The notes: a model not told the origin generated them from the sequence alone. DNA of 57,723 bases from Acidimicrobiales bacterium (GCA_022425805.1 JAKMEQ010000005.1:1-57723), one strand, 5' to 3'; positions 29,009-38,557 are shown, counted from the stretch's first letter. Made by a program: numbers and translations.

Positions 29009-32000
29009 ATGTGTGGAATCATCGCAATTATCCGAAAACGTCCAGATCGCCAGGCACCTGATCCATTTCGGCTAAGAGACCTAGTTAACTCAATTAGCGA
29101 GACTGTTCCAACAAATCTGCAGGATATTGAAGAGATAACAGAATCTATTACGAGATTGGAAACTGAAATTTCTGGTGTGCCAGGAACTATGACCCTTCTT
29201 GAAAATCCGGAGTTGATGTCATTTCTCGTAGAGAAATGTGGACGCCTAGAAAATTCATTGACGGACTTTGAAATCCTATTAAACGGCAGTGATTCTGAAG
29301 TGGGAGAAATAGAAAAAATTAATGCCGGTATTATTCGCATGAAAGATTCACTTTGGTCTCTTAGTAATGACCGCGTCAGGATGGTCAAAGCGGTTAGTGA
29401 TCTTTGTCAGGGACAAAGAACTGAAAGTTCAGTAGGAACCTACATATCTATTCAAGAGGCTTTATCGGCAATAGATCGTTTGGAAGTTCGTGGAAGAGAT
29501 TCAGCAGGATTACATCTAATGATTCGAGATCACGCACTTACACTCCCTGACCCAATTATTGAAAAAGAAATACAGAATCGTTCTAACGACTCGGACTACA
29601 AATCAAAGTCAGTCCGCCTTTTGGGGGACCAGATCAGTTTTGTCTACAAAACTGCGTCGGAGATAGGAGAGCTAGGCGATAACACTAGGGTCTTGCGTGA
29701 AGCAATCAAGTCAGACCTTCTTCTTCACAAAGCTTTAGCTAACGACCGTGCATCGGTTGTGGTAGTAGGTCATACGCGATGGGCAAGTATCGGAATTATC
29801 TCTGAACCAAATGCTCACCCACTCAATTCTGAACAAGTAGATCTAGACCAGCTGCCCTATGTGGTCGCTGCAATCAATGGCGATGTCGATAACTTTGCGG
29901 ATTTAAAAGAAACGCAAAAACTCTCTATAGATCCTGTAGTTACCTCGGACTCTAAAGTCATGCCTACTCTAATGGCTCATCATCTCAACAAGTCTGATTC
30001 GTCAGAGGGTGCGACTCACACAGCATTTAGAAAAACGGTTGATGCGTTGGATGGTTCAGTTGCAATTGTGGCAAATGCCGCAACAGATCCAAAGAATCTT
30101 TATGTAGCATTACGAGGGAGTGGGCAAGGTTTATACATCGGTCTAGCCGAAGATACGTTCATCGTTGCTAGCGAACCATACGGTCTAGTCGAATCCACGC
30201 AGCGATACTTGCGTGTTAATGGTGAATCTTTGCCTAGAAGGAATGAAATTGTTTCAAGCCCGGGAGAGATTATTTCTCTGTCGCAAGATCAAGCAGGGTC
30301 TATCGAAGGAATATCTCGAACTTCGTATGAAGGAGTATCCCTTCCGGTCGATGATCATGAGATTGAAGTGGCGGGAATTACCACGAGAGATATTGACCGG
30401 AGAGGATTTCCTCATTTCTTCTTGAAAGAAATCACTGAAGCGCCAGAATCGTTCCAGAAGACACTTCGTGGCAAAATAGTTGAAACTGACGGCAATCTAC
30501 ATGTCAAACTTAATGAGAAATCTTTCCCATCGAAGATCAATAACAAGCTGAAGGATGGAGAGATTTCAGATATTTTTGTCATTGGGCAAGGAACTGCTGC
30601 AGTAGCTGGAAATAATCTCGCGTCACTCTTAGGAGAAGAGGTTAACCTGCGTGTTGAATCACTTCCATCGACCGAATTATCGGGATTCCGCTTACGCGGT
30701 GATATGTCACATGTATTGGTAATAGCAATTAGCCAGTCAGGGACGACTACAGATACCAACCGGACTGTCGACCTCGTCCGTGCACGGGGGGCTTCTGTCA
30801 TATCGATAGTGAATAGACGTGACTCCGAGTTAACAAAGAAGTCTGACGGAGTGCTATATACATCTGATGGTAGAGATATAGAAATGAGCGTTGCTTCCAC
30901 GAAAGCTTTCTATTCTCAAATAGCAGCTGGGGTTCTATTAGGTCTTGCTATAGCAGATGCTACGAATGGCCAATTGGCCGATATTCAAAGACTTGACAAG
31001 AGGAATAAGCTTCTTCTAGCTCTCCGAGAAATTCCTAATCTCATGCGTAAAGTCCTTGCAGAACAGCAGAGAATCTCACAGATTGCTGCAGAACTAGCCC
31101 CTGCTAAAAAATATTGGGCAGTCGTCGGAAATGGATTCAACATTGTTGCAGCAAAAGAGATACGCATAAAACTTTCGGAACTTTGTTACAAATCAATAGC
31201 TGCTGATTTTACTGAAGACAAGAAACACATCGATCTCTCCGCTGAGCCTCTTATTCTGGTGTGTGCTGCCGGACTTGAAGGTTCGGTATCAATAGATGCA
31301 GCGAAAGAAGTTGCAATTTATCGAGCACATAAAGCATCGCCGATTGTCATCACCAACGATGTTGAAGCATTCCCATCAGCATTAAAAGTGATCGAAGTTC
31401 CCTCAACCGTTCCGGAGTTGGCATTTGTTTTATCTACTATGGCTGGGCACTTGTTCGGTTATGAGGCAGCTTTATCTATAGATGCTCAAGCGATTCCATT
31501 CAGGGAAATTCGGGCAGCTATTGAATACGCAGTGTCCGAATCTCCTGAGACAACTGGAGAAGTAATGTTAGGGAATCTGAAACCTCAAATCCATAGAGCT
31601 TCGCAGATCTATTTTGACGGCCTACGTTCGGGTCAATATAACGGACATCTAGAAGCAAGTACAGCCACGAAGATCTCGACAATGTTGAAATATGCATTGG
31701 GAACTATTCCTCTCGATTCGTATCAGTTAGATTTAGGAAAAGTAGGGACACCAGCGACGATTCTTGAAGATTTGGCTTCATCGCTTACACTCGGAATCGA
31801 AGAATTGACCCGAACTATTGACACAATCAAACATCAAGCTAAGACAGTAACGGTAGGAATCTCACGGTCAGATGAAGAAATGATTCAACTCCCCTTAGTT
31901 AAAGAATTACTGCAAGCAGGGACTCCAAGAGATCGAATTAGTTACCGAAATCTTCGTTGCCTCGGGGCTCTTGATAAAGGAGTCGAAGATGTTGCCGGAT

Positions 32001-32440
32001 ACATCAGGTATTCCATCGATGGGGATGTAGACACAGGTGTTGCACAATTGCACATTGTTGACCGTGGAGGAATAGCAGTGGATTTAGTTTCTCGAGTTGA
32101 AAGGGATTCTAAATTGCGAGGAAGTAAGCATCTTGTTGCATCTGACCAGAATGTGATGATCACCAGTGGGCGGAATGATGGCCGGATCATCATCCTAGTA
32201 CCGGAGGTAAAGGATAAAAAAACTGTGGGATTAACGTTGCTTCATGTACGCCTCATTAGTTACGTGGAAGAACAAGCAGCTAGGCAGATATTGGATGGAT
32301 ACCAGAATAGGTATGCGCGACTATTTGACTTTGTCACTGAAACGGAACCTAGTTTCCGAAATGATTTACTTTCAAAAATTCCACTAAGGGAATTATTAAT
32401 AACTCCAATCGCGGACTTAGCGGAGCGATGGAGAGTCTAA
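29009..32440 (+). CDS. glmS: Oversized GlmS-type glutamine--fructose-6-phosphate aminotransferase
   Basis: The protein should form glucosamine-6-phosphate from fructose-6-phosphate and glutamine, the step before GlmM. It is 1143 aa, against about 610 for normal GlmS. The Ntn glutaminase domain starts MCGIIAI with nucleophile Cys2, but its next conserved motif RGRDSAG comes only at residues 161-167, so about 130 helical, charged residues are inserted. GHTRWAS (254-260) and the oxyanion Asn290-Gly291 follow. SIS domain 1 covers about 520-660 (SQSGTT, ASTKAF), SIS domain 2 about 700-850. AKTVTVG (944-950) matches the usual GlmS end, then about 190 unassigned residues follow. It could have regulatory additions or a changed substrate. 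Confidence 0.85.
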   Translation: MCGIIAIIRKRPDRQAPDPFRLRDLVNSISETVPTNLQDIEEITESITRLETEISGVPGTMTLLENPELMSFLVEKCGRLENSLTDFEILLNGSDSEVGEIEKINAGIIRMKDSLWSLSNDRVRMVKAVSDLCQGQRTESSVGTYISIQEALSAIDRLEVRGRDSAGLHLMIRDHALTLPDPIIEKEIQNRSNDSDYKSKSVRLLGDQISFVYKTASEIGELGDNTRVLREAIKSDLLLHKALANDRASVVVVGHTRWASIGIISEPNAHPLNSEQVDLDQLPYVVAAINGDVDNFADLKETQKLSIDPVVTSDSKVMPTLMAHHLNKSDSSEGATHTAFRKTVDALDGSVAIVANAATDPKNLYVALRGSGQGLYIGLAEDTFIVASEPYGLVESTQRYLRVNGESLPRRNEIVSSPGEIISLSQDQAGSIEGISRTSYEGVSLPVDDHEIEVAGITTRDIDRRGFPHFFLKEITEAPESFQKTLRGKIVETDGNLHVKLNEKSFPSKINNKLKDGEISDIFVIGQGTAAVAGNNLASLLGEEVNLRVESLPSTELSGFRLRGDMSHVLVIAISQSGTTTDTNRTVDLVRARGASVISIVNRRDSELTKKSDGVLYTSDGRDIEMSVASTKAFYSQIAAGVLLGLAIADATNGQLADIQRLDKRNKLLLALREIPNLMRKVLAEQQRISQIAAELAPAKKYWAVVGNGFNIVAAKEIRIKLSELCYKSIAADFTEDKKHIDLSAEPLILVCAAGLEGSVSIDAAKEVAIYRAHKASPIVITNDVEAFPSALKVIEVPSTVPELAFVLSTMAGHLFGYEAALSIDAQAIPFREIRAAIEYAVSESPETTGEVMLGNLKPQIHRASQIYFDGLRSGQYNGHLEASTATKISTMLKYALGTIPLDSYQLDLGKVGTPATILEDLASSLTLGIEELTRTIDTIKHQAKTVTVGISRSDEEMIQLPLVKELLQAGTPRDRISYRNLRCLGALDKGVEDVAGYIRYSIDGDVDTGVAQLHIVDRGGIAVDLVSRVERDSKLRGSKHLVASDQNVMITSGRNDGRIIILVPEVKDKKTVGLTLLHVRLISYVEEQAARQILDGYQNRYARLFDFVTETEPSFRNDLLSKIPLRELLITPIADLAERWRV

Positions 32441-32462
32441 GGATCCAAAGGGTCTGATTCTG

Positions 32463-33809
32463 ATGATTCCAATCGCCACCCCTTCTGAAATGAAATCTAT
32501 TGATGAAGCATCAACTGAGTCTATTGAAATTCTGATTCAACGTGCTGGTAGTGCTATCGCGTGGGGTGCTAGACGACTGCTCAATGGTACATATGGGAAA
32601 CGTGTCATTGTTCTTGCCGGGAAGGGAAACAATGGTGCTGATGGACGAGTAGCGGGAAATTACCTGAAGAAGTGGGGTATAAAAGCTATCGAATATTCTC
32701 CCCAAGACACTCCAAAGGAGCTACCTTCGTGCGATCTTGTTATTGACGCTACTTTTGGAACAGGCATTCGTGGAACCTACAATGCGCCAATTACGGAAGC
32801 CCCTGTTCTAGCAGTAGATATCCCAAGTGGCATCAACGGACTCACTGGCGAAAAAATGGGCTCACCTTTCCAAGCTTGCCAGACTATTACGTTTCAGGCA
32901 TTGAAACCAGGTCACTTACTCCCACCTGGAAGTGACTACACAGGCGAACTCCTAGTAGCAGATATCGGGCTCGATGTCTCAAGTCTCGCAACCTTCCAAG
33001 TAGAAAGTACCGATATCGTTCGTTGGTTACCTAGCCGAGCATCTAATGCGCATAAATGGAACTCAGCGTGTTGGGTAATCGGCGGGTCACCGGGGATGAG
33101 CGGAGCTTTATCTCTAACTTCTCAAGCTGCGCAGAGAGCGGGAGCAGGTTATGTTCGTATTAGCTCTCCGGGAGGTTATGCCGATGGCTCACTGGAATCA
33201 GTTTCCTACCCCTTGCCTGAAAAAGAGTGGGAGAAATGCCTCTCTGGAGATATTCACCGATTCAAGACAGGAATTTTAGGCCCGGGGCTAGGTCAATCTA
33301 TCTCCAATGCAGATGGTGTCAGAAATGTCTTAAGTATTGCTCAAATTCCCCTTGTTCTCGATGGAGATGCTATTTCAGCTGTCGGACAGGATCACCACTT
33401 GCTGCGTTCAAGAAAAGAAGAAACAATATTGACTCCTCATGACCGTGAATTTGAATACCTGTTTGGATCCAAACCGGGGTCAAGAAGGATCGAAGAGGTT
33501 TGCAAAGCGGCAGAATTAACCGACTCTATCATTCTACTTAAGGGCCCTGTAACAATTATTGCTAGTCCTGATGGACGTTGTTTTATCGTTTCAAATGGGG
33601 ATAGTCGATTAGCAACGGCAGGAACAGGAGACGTACTCTCAGGAATTATTGGAGGCTTTCTTGCGCAAGGTACCAGTGGGTTAGAAGCAGCAGCAATGGG
33701 GGCTTGGATTCATGCAAAGGCTGGACAATCCTTTCCCAAGCGTGGGATGGTGGCATCTGACCTAATCAACGCAATTCCGGAGGTGCTGAATGCGACCGAC
33801 ATGGGCTGA
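32463..33809 (+). CDS. nnr: Bifunctional NAD(P)H-hydrate epimerase/dehydratase
   Basis: Nnr repairs hydrated NADH and NADPH: the N-terminal YjeF-N domain epimerises the hydrates and the C-terminal ribokinase-like domain dehydrates them with ADP or ATP. In this 448-aa protein the first domain shows VIVLAGKGNNGADGRVAGNY and VIDATFGTGIRG, then AVDIPSGINGLTGE. The second shows GAGYVRISSPGG, LDGDAISA, LTPHDREFEYL and the nucleotide-site GTGDVLSGIIGGFLAQG. The N-terminal part looks slightly shortened. It overlaps alr by 20 bases; nnr and alr are neighbours in mycobacteria too. Confidence 0.95.
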   Translation: MIPIATPSEMKSIDEASTESIEILIQRAGSAIAWGARRLLNGTYGKRVIVLAGKGNNGADGRVAGNYLKKWGIKAIEYSPQDTPKELPSCDLVIDATFGTGIRGTYNAPITEAPVLAVDIPSGINGLTGEKMGSPFQACQTITFQALKPGHLLPPGSDYTGELLVADIGLDVSSLATFQVESTDIVRWLPSRASNAHKWNSACWVIGGSPGMSGALSLTSQAAQRAGAGYVRISSPGGYADGSLESVSYPLPEKEWEKCLSGDIHRFKTGILGPGLGQSISNADGVRNVLSIAQIPLVLDGDAISAVGQDHHLLRSRKEETILTPHDREFEYLFGSKPGSRRIEEVCKAAELTDSIILLKGPVTIIASPDGRCFIVSNGDSRLATAGTGDVLSGIIGGFLAQGTSGLEAAAMGAWIHAKAGQSFPKRGMVASDLINAIPEVLNATDMG

Positions 33810-34896
33810 CATCGATCTTGGAGCAATTAAGCACAACGTACATCAATTACAAAAGCTGGTCGCACCATCATTGCTTTGTGCAGTAGTCAAAGCTGATGCC
33901 TACGGGCATGGGGCAGTCCCAGTAGCTCGTGCTGCTATTTCCGCAGGAGTAGAGTGGCTTGCGGTTGCATTAGTTGAAGAGGGGATAACCCTTCGAGAAG
34001 CTGGAATTGACGCTCCGATACTCTTATTGTCAGAACCGCGCCCTCTTGAAATGGTTGAAGTAGCCGCATATGCGCTAACACCTACTGTTTACAGTGGGGA
34101 AGGAATAGCTGCAGCAGCAGCGGCGGCTAAACAAGCAGATAAAATAATACCCGTCCATCTGAAAGTTGATACTGGTATGCATCGGGTCGGGGTGCAGCCC
34201 GACCTTGCATTAACACTGGCAAAAGCTATTCAGGAAAAACCATCTTTGACTCTTGATGGTGTATGGACACACTGTGCCGTAGCAGATGAGGCCGAAAATC
34301 CTTTCACCGCTAAACAGTTGACTGTATTCCAGAGAACTATTGACGAGATACAAAGCGAGGGAATCAATTCGACTATGTATCATGCAGCTAACTCCGCTTT
34401 AGCTCTAAATAAACCAGAAGGGAGATACGATCTAGTCCGTTGTGGTTTAGCGATATATGGCCTTTTGCCTGCTGGATACGAATCTTCTGAAATAGACCTT
34501 CAGCCAGCTATGAGAGTCCGCTCCGAAGTCTCGTTTGTGAAGGAAATAGGAGCAGGAGAAGGAGTCTCGTATGGTTTGAGTTGGGTGTCTGAGAAGAAAA
34601 CAAATATCGCAACGATTCCGATGGGTTATGCCGACGGCTTGCGGCGAGATGCTGGGCGTAGTGGGGGTCAGGTTCTCATAGGGGGACAACGTTACCCAAT
34701 TGTAGGGGATGTTACGATGGACCAATTCTTAGTAGACTGCGGAACCGGTGACGTGATACCTGGTGATGAAGTAGTTGTGTTAGGTCCACAGGGTGATGAC
34801 CAAATTACTGCAACTGAATGGGCGAAAATCTATAAAACAATCACATACGAAGTGATATGCGGCATCGAAAGTCGCGTCCCTAGAAAATTTATATAG
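33790..34896 (+). CDS. alr: Alanine racemase
   Basis: Alr interconverts L- and D-alanine with pyridoxal phosphate and supplies D-Ala for peptidoglycan. The 368-aa protein begins MRPTWADIDLGAIKHNVHQL, and the PLP lysine is Lys34 in VVKADAYGHG. The second catalytic residue is the Tyr of GEGVSYGLSWVS. MHRVGVQPD, IPMGYADGLRR and MDQFLVDCG are also typical. The ATG lies inside the end of nnr in another frame, so the two are translationally coupled. Confidence 0.97.
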   Translation: MRPTWADIDLGAIKHNVHQLQKLVAPSLLCAVVKADAYGHGAVPVARAAISAGVEWLAVALVEEGITLREAGIDAPILLLSEPRPLEMVEVAAYALTPTVYSGEGIAAAAAAAKQADKIIPVHLKVDTGMHRVGVQPDLALTLAKAIQEKPSLTLDGVWTHCAVADEAENPFTAKQLTVFQRTIDEIQSEGINSTMYHAANSALALNKPEGRYDLVRCGLAIYGLLPAGYESSEIDLQPAMRVRSEVSFVKEIGAGEGVSYGLSWVSEKKTNIATIPMGYADGLRRDAGRSGGQVLIGGQRYPIVGDVTMDQFLVDCGTGDVIPGDEVVVLGPQGDDQITATEWAKIYKTITYEVICGIESRVPRKFI

Positions 34897-34920
34897 CAGA
34901 TCGGGAGAAATTAAAAAACA

Positions 34921-35781
34921 ATGATTACAGGAATTGATGGAATCACAGTTGGGAATTGGACCGATGAGAATGCAGCTACAGGGTGCACGGTCGTAATTTT
35001 CCCTGAAGGAACAATTGCTTCGGGGGAGATACGCGGCGGAGCTCCAGCCAGCAGAGATTTTGCATTGTTGCACCCCGATCGAATGATTAACCGAATAGAT
35101 TCTGTCGTTCTTTCGGGAGGATCTGCATTTGGTCTTTCTGCTTGCACAGGAGTAATGGAGTTCCTCGAAGAACGTGGTCAAGGCTTCCCGACAGCTGCTG
35201 GGCCTGTCCCAATAGTGGTTGGAATGTCCTTATTTGACCTAAATGAGGGAGAACCAAAAAAACGACCTGGAGCAGAAGAAGGGAAAGAGGCAGCTAGGTC
35301 TGCATCGTCAGAGAAAACTGATCTTGGTTTAGTAGGGGCTGGTACGGGAGCGACTATCTCAAAATGGAAGGGAAGAGAAAACGCACAACCTGGCGGATTG
35401 GGAGGGGCTATTTGCCGCTCTGGCGACCTGATCGTCGCCACTTTATTTGCAGTAAACGCCAGTGGTGATATCGATGATGGATCTTCCAGCCAGTCGATAG
35501 CTGATGAAACTTTTAAATTCCCCGAAGTTCTCCCATTTGAGAATACAACTATCGGCGTGGTGGTAACGAATGCGCGGTTGTCAAAGGGTGAATGTTTCCT
35601 AGTAAGTCAAAGTGCTCACGACGGTTTTGCAAAAGCTTTGTTCCCATCTCACACAGAAGGTGACGGAGATGCAGCTGTTGTGGCTGCGACCGGCCAGGTC
35701 GATGCCAATCTTGGCACTGTTCGGTTGTTGACTACGGTAGCAGTGGAAAAAGCGATAAGGAGTGTCGGGATCCAACCGTGA
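34921..35781 (+). CDS. P1 (S58/DmpA-like) family peptidase
   Basis: This 286-aa protein belongs to the self-processing P1 family of aminopeptidases/amidases with N-terminal nucleophile fold, related to DmpA and Mycobacterium Rv1333. Visible motifs are VGNWTDENAATGCTVVIFPE, GGAPASRDFALLHPDRMIN, VVLSGGSAFGLSACTGVMEF and VGAGTGATISKWKGRENAQP. The likely autocleavage point is just before a Thr in ENTTIGVVVTNA, which would make that Thr the nucleophile of the small subunit. The physiological substrate is unknown; nearness to alr might suggest D-amino acid peptides, but that is inference. GGGAGAA precedes the ATG. Confidence 0.88.
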   Translation: MITGIDGITVGNWTDENAATGCTVVIFPEGTIASGEIRGGAPASRDFALLHPDRMINRIDSVVLSGGSAFGLSACTGVMEFLEERGQGFPTAAGPVPIVVGMSLFDLNEGEPKKRPGAEEGKEAARSASSEKTDLGLVGAGTGATISKWKGRENAQPGGLGGAICRSGDLIVATLFAVNASGDIDDGSSSQSIADETFKFPEVLPFENTTIGVVVTNARLSKGECFLVSQSAHDGFAKALFPSHTEGDGDAAVVAATGQVDANLGTVRLLTTVAVEKAIRSVGIQP

Positions 35782-35842
35782 GGTGCCTATAGAAAAACCT
35801 AACCGCTCGTAACGTTTATACTGATCTCTGACTCAAAAGGAC

Positions 35843-35848
35843 TACCCT
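35843..35848 (+). promoter_or_regulatory. Possible -10 box for leaderless tsaE mRNA
   Basis: TACCCT fits TANNNT and ends exactly six bases before the tsaE GTG at 35855. A possible -35, CTGATC, lies 16 bases upstream and is weak. GAGAG directly before the GTG is too close to act as a normal ribosome-binding site, which favours leaderless initiation. Confidence 0.4.
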
Positions 35849-35854
35849 GAGAGA

Positions 35855-36337
35855 GTGTTTAACGCAAGGACTAATAGCGCCGAAGAAACCCAACAGCTGG
35901 CAGCATGTGTAGCAGATCTAGCTGTTGCTAGAGATTTAATCCTACTTGTCGGCGATCTTGGAGCAGGAAAAACAGCCTTTACGCAAGGATTTGGAAGATC
36001 TCTTGGAATAACCGATGCGATAACAAGCCCGACATTTACGCTTGCTAAGGAATACTCAGGACGGCTTCGCTTGCATCACCTAGATGTATATAGGATCGAA
36101 GAGCTTGAAGAAGTACGAGACCTTGCATTACCAGAACTCCTTGAAGGGGAATCTGTTACCGTCATCGAATGGGGAGATCAGATAGTGCCGGCACTGCCGC
36201 AAGATTATCTTGAAATACGGCTGGAGTATGGTTCCAAGGAAAACGAACGGAACATTACAATTTCACTTGTTGGGACAAGTTGGAAAGAGCGAATGGCGCA
36301 AATAACAAAAATACTGGACCGATGGAGTGTCCGATAA
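35855..36337 (+). CDS. tsaE: tRNA t6A ATPase TsaE
   Basis: TsaE is the ATPase that supports TsaB and TsaD in making the t6A37 base of ANN-decoding tRNAs. The 160-aa product, begun at a GTG, has the Walker A motif GDLGAGKT at residues 33-40, SPTFTLAKEYSGRLRLHHLD, YRIEELEEV and VIEWGDQIVPALPQDYLEIR, all hallmark TsaE. It overlaps tsaB by one base (TAATG). tsaC (sua5), the other enzyme of the pathway, is not in the window. Confidence 0.96.
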   Translation: MFNARTNSAEETQQLAACVADLAVARDLILLVGDLGAGKTAFTQGFGRSLGITDAITSPTFTLAKEYSGRLRLHHLDVYRIEELEEVRDLALPELLEGESVTVIEWGDQIVPALPQDYLEIRLEYGSKENERNITISLVGTSWKERMAQITKILDRWSVR

Positions 36338-37038
36338 TGATTATTCTGGGTATCGAAAGCGCTACATCTCAAGTCGGTTGTGCAATCGGTGGACATGAAG
36401 GCGTATTAGCTTCTGTGCATTCCTCTCGTGGGCGAAGGCACGCAGAAAATTTGGCACCACAGATTGACTTTGTCCGGAAGCAAGCAAGAATAAACTTAGA
36501 TGAGATCAGTGTTGTTGCCGTCGACGTGGGGCCAGGGCTTTACACTGGGTTACGTGTAGGGGTAGCTACAGCAATATCAGTGGCTTTCGGCCTCGGAGTC
36601 CCGATGATAGGGGTATCAAGTTTAGATTTACTCGCATACCCAGTTCGGCATTGTACAAAACTTATCGTCGCTGCTATCGATGCTCGCCGAGGAGAAATCT
36701 TTCATGCGAATTATCGTCAAGTCCCTGGTGGCGTCCAGCGGGTCAGTAATCCATCTGTCGGGAATCCAGAAGATGTAGCAGCTGAGCTTCTTGCCCACGG
36801 CCATGAAGCATTGATGGTGGGTGATGGAGCTATCCGATTCGCTGATATTTTTGCAAATTTACGTGGTGTGGAAGCTGCAGAACCAAGCATGGCATACCCG
36901 TCCGCTGCTTCTCTAGTTCAACTCGCACACGCAAAGGCACTCCGAGAAGATTTCGTGAAACCATCTGATCTAAAACCGGTGTACCTGAGAAAACCTGATG
37001 CAGTGGAAATGGACCAACAGAATCGGAAGCACGTATGA
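36337..37038 (+). CDS. tsaB: tRNA t6A complex subunit TsaB
   Basis: TsaB is a catalytically inactive TsaD paralog that forms the platform of the t6A synthase. The ATG at 36337 gives MIILGIESATSQVGCAIGGH and 233 aa; a longer reading from 36280 overlaps tsaE. GRRHAENLAPQIDFVRKQAR, DVGPGLYTGLRVGVATAISV and AIDARRGEIFHANY are typical. It is coupled to tsaE upstream and to rimI downstream (ATGA). Confidence 0.96.
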   Translation: MIILGIESATSQVGCAIGGHEGVLASVHSSRGRRHAENLAPQIDFVRKQARINLDEISVVAVDVGPGLYTGLRVGVATAISVAFGLGVPMIGVSSLDLLAYPVRHCTKLIVAAIDARRGEIFHANYRQVPGGVQRVSNPSVGNPEDVAAELLAHGHEALMVGDGAIRFADIFANLRGVEAAEPSMAYPSAASLVQLAHAKALREDFVKPSDLKPVYLRKPDAVEMDQQNRKHV

Positions 37039-37547
37039 AGTTTATTCCACTTGAACGAAGTCATATTAGCGGAATAATGGAAATTGATAGATTGGCATTT
37101 CCGGAGCCATGGAGTAAAAAACTTTGGATTAAAGAATCAGCTCAATCTCTTCGTTCATACTACGTCGCAATAGATAATTGCGACGTAGTTGGCTATGGAG
37201 GCGGCTTAATTGCAGCAACAGATTTTCATATCACAACGATTGCTGTGAGGCAGACTGATCTTAATCGCGGAATCGCCAGTAGGATCTTAACTGAATTGCT
37301 TGAAGCCGCTATCGGGATGGGAGCTACCGACCTTACACTTGAAGTACGGGTCGGGAACCTACCTGCGCAGGCTTTATATAGGAAATTTGGTATGGTCCCA
37401 GCAGGAATTCGCCGTGCCTATTATCAACCAGATAATGAAGATGCCTTGATTATGTGGGCGAACGATATCGATCAGAGTCCCTACCTAGAACAGCTAAGTT
37501 CTATCAAGAAAACGCTTGCTTGTAGAGAAAGTGTCTCCCATGACTAA
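37035..37547 (+). CDS. rimI: RimI-type ribosomal protein N-acetyltransferase
   Basis: RimI acetylates the N-terminus of S18 in E. coli and is a GNAT enzyme of the cytoplasm. The 170-aa product has the family start with EIDRLAFPEPWSKKLWIKES, the acetyl-CoA-binding segment RQTDLNRGIASRIL, EVRVGNLPAQALYRKFGMVP and the C-terminal RRAYYQPDNEDALIMW. It sits between tsaB and tsaD with overlaps on both sides. A perfect 13-bp inverted repeat lies inside the gene (37159-37189), encoding part of SYYVAIDNCDVVGY. Confidence 0.93.
   Translation: MKFIPLERSHISGIMEIDRLAFPEPWSKKLWIKESAQSLRSYYVAIDNCDVVGYGGGLIAATDFHITTIAVRQTDLNRGIASRILTELLEAAIGMGATDLTLEVRVGNLPAQALYRKFGMVPAGIRRAYYQPDNEDALIMWANDIDQSPYLEQLSSIKKTLACRESVSHD
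37159..37189 (+). repeat. Perfect 13-bp inverted repeat within rimI
   Basis: ACTACGTCGCAAT (37159-37171) and ATTGCGACGTAGT (37177-37189) are exact reverse complements around a 5-base AGATA loop, so the mRNA can form a strong hairpin in mid-gene. It is not followed by a T-run. A perfect stem of this length with a short loop is improbable by chance in 58 kb (rough estimate a few per cent). Confidence 0.9.
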
Positions 37548-38553
37548 TAACCTAACGCTGGGTATCGAAACTTCTTGTGATGAGACAGCTGCCGCAGTAG
37601 TCGCCGATGATAATACCGTGTTGTCCTCTGTGGTGAGTAGCCAGGTGGACCTACATGCGAGATATGGTGGCGTTGTCCCAGAGGTAGCCAGCAGGGCACA
37701 CGTCACTTTGGTTGCACCTGTTGTTGCTCAGGCGCTAGTCGAGGCTGGTGTTGAACCCAAAGATATCGACCTTGTAGCCGCTACGAGGGGACCTGGGTTA
37801 GTTGGGTCGTTATTGGTAGGGGTTAGCGCAGCTAAGGCATTATCTCTTGTTTGGGACAAACCGTTCAAAGGAGTTAATCATCTTGAAGCACACCTATATT
37901 CATGCTTTCTTGAAGAACCTGAGTTGGAACTCCCGCTTGTAGTTCTCTTGGTCTCTGGTGGGCACACAATATTAGTGTCGATGGAGGAGCACTTACAATA
38001 TTTAATTCTTGGTGAAACCCTCGACGATGCAGTAGGGGAAGCATATGACAAGGTGGCACGATACTTAGGTCTGGGTTATCCGGGGGGGCCGGCAATTGAT
38101 CAACTAGCTGTGCACGGTCAGAACTCTATTAAATTTCCTCGGCCTATGATCAATGAAGGGTATGATTTTAGCTTCAGCGGTTTAAAGACTTCTGTAATAA
38201 ATTATGTGCGTCAACATCCCGAAGCACGAACAGAAGATATAGCAGCATCATTCCAAGAAGCTGCTGTCGAAGTCCTTGCAACGAAAACGAAGCGAGCAGC
38301 AATTCAGATTAATGCCAAAGGAGTGTGCATTGGTGGGGGAGTTGCAGCGAATTCGAGATTAAGGGAAGCTATTTTTGATATTTGCCTAGAAGAAGATCTT
38401 CACCCTTTTGTCCCGAGCCGAGCGTACTGTACTGATAACGCGGCAATGGTAGCGGCAATCGGATGGAGGAGGTTCCGTCAAGACGGTCCTGACCCCTTGG
38501 ACCTTGGCGCAGATCCTAACCTTCGACTCCCGTGCCTAAGCTTAATGCCATAG
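37540..38553 (+). CDS. tsaD: tRNA N6-adenosine threonylcarbamoyltransferase TsaD
   Basis: TsaD transfers the threonylcarbamoyl group to A37 of tRNA. The ATG at 37540 gives MTNNLTLGIETSCDETAAAV and 337 aa, overlapping rimI by eight bases; a GTG nine bases earlier is a weaker alternative. Metal ligands are His114 and His118 (NHLEAHLYS), with the Asp of YCTDNAAMVA as third. GPGLVGSLLVG, VSGGHT and GGGVAANSRLR complete the ASKHA fold. In mycobacteria groES follows tsaD; here a hairpin and a lipid gene follow instead. Confidence 0.97.
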   Translation: MTNNLTLGIETSCDETAAAVVADDNTVLSSVVSSQVDLHARYGGVVPEVASRAHVTLVAPVVAQALVEAGVEPKDIDLVAATRGPGLVGSLLVGVSAAKALSLVWDKPFKGVNHLEAHLYSCFLEEPELELPLVVLLVSGGHTILVSMEEHLQYLILGETLDDAVGEAYDKVARYLGLGYPGGPAIDQLAVHGQNSIKFPRPMINEGYDFSFSGLKTSVINYVRQHPEARTEDIAASFQEAAVEVLATKTKRAAIQINAKGVCIGGGVAANSRLREAIFDICLEEDLHPFVPSRAYCTDNAAMVAAIGWRRFRQDGPDPLDLGADPNLRLPCLSLMP

Positions 38554-38557
38554 AGGT

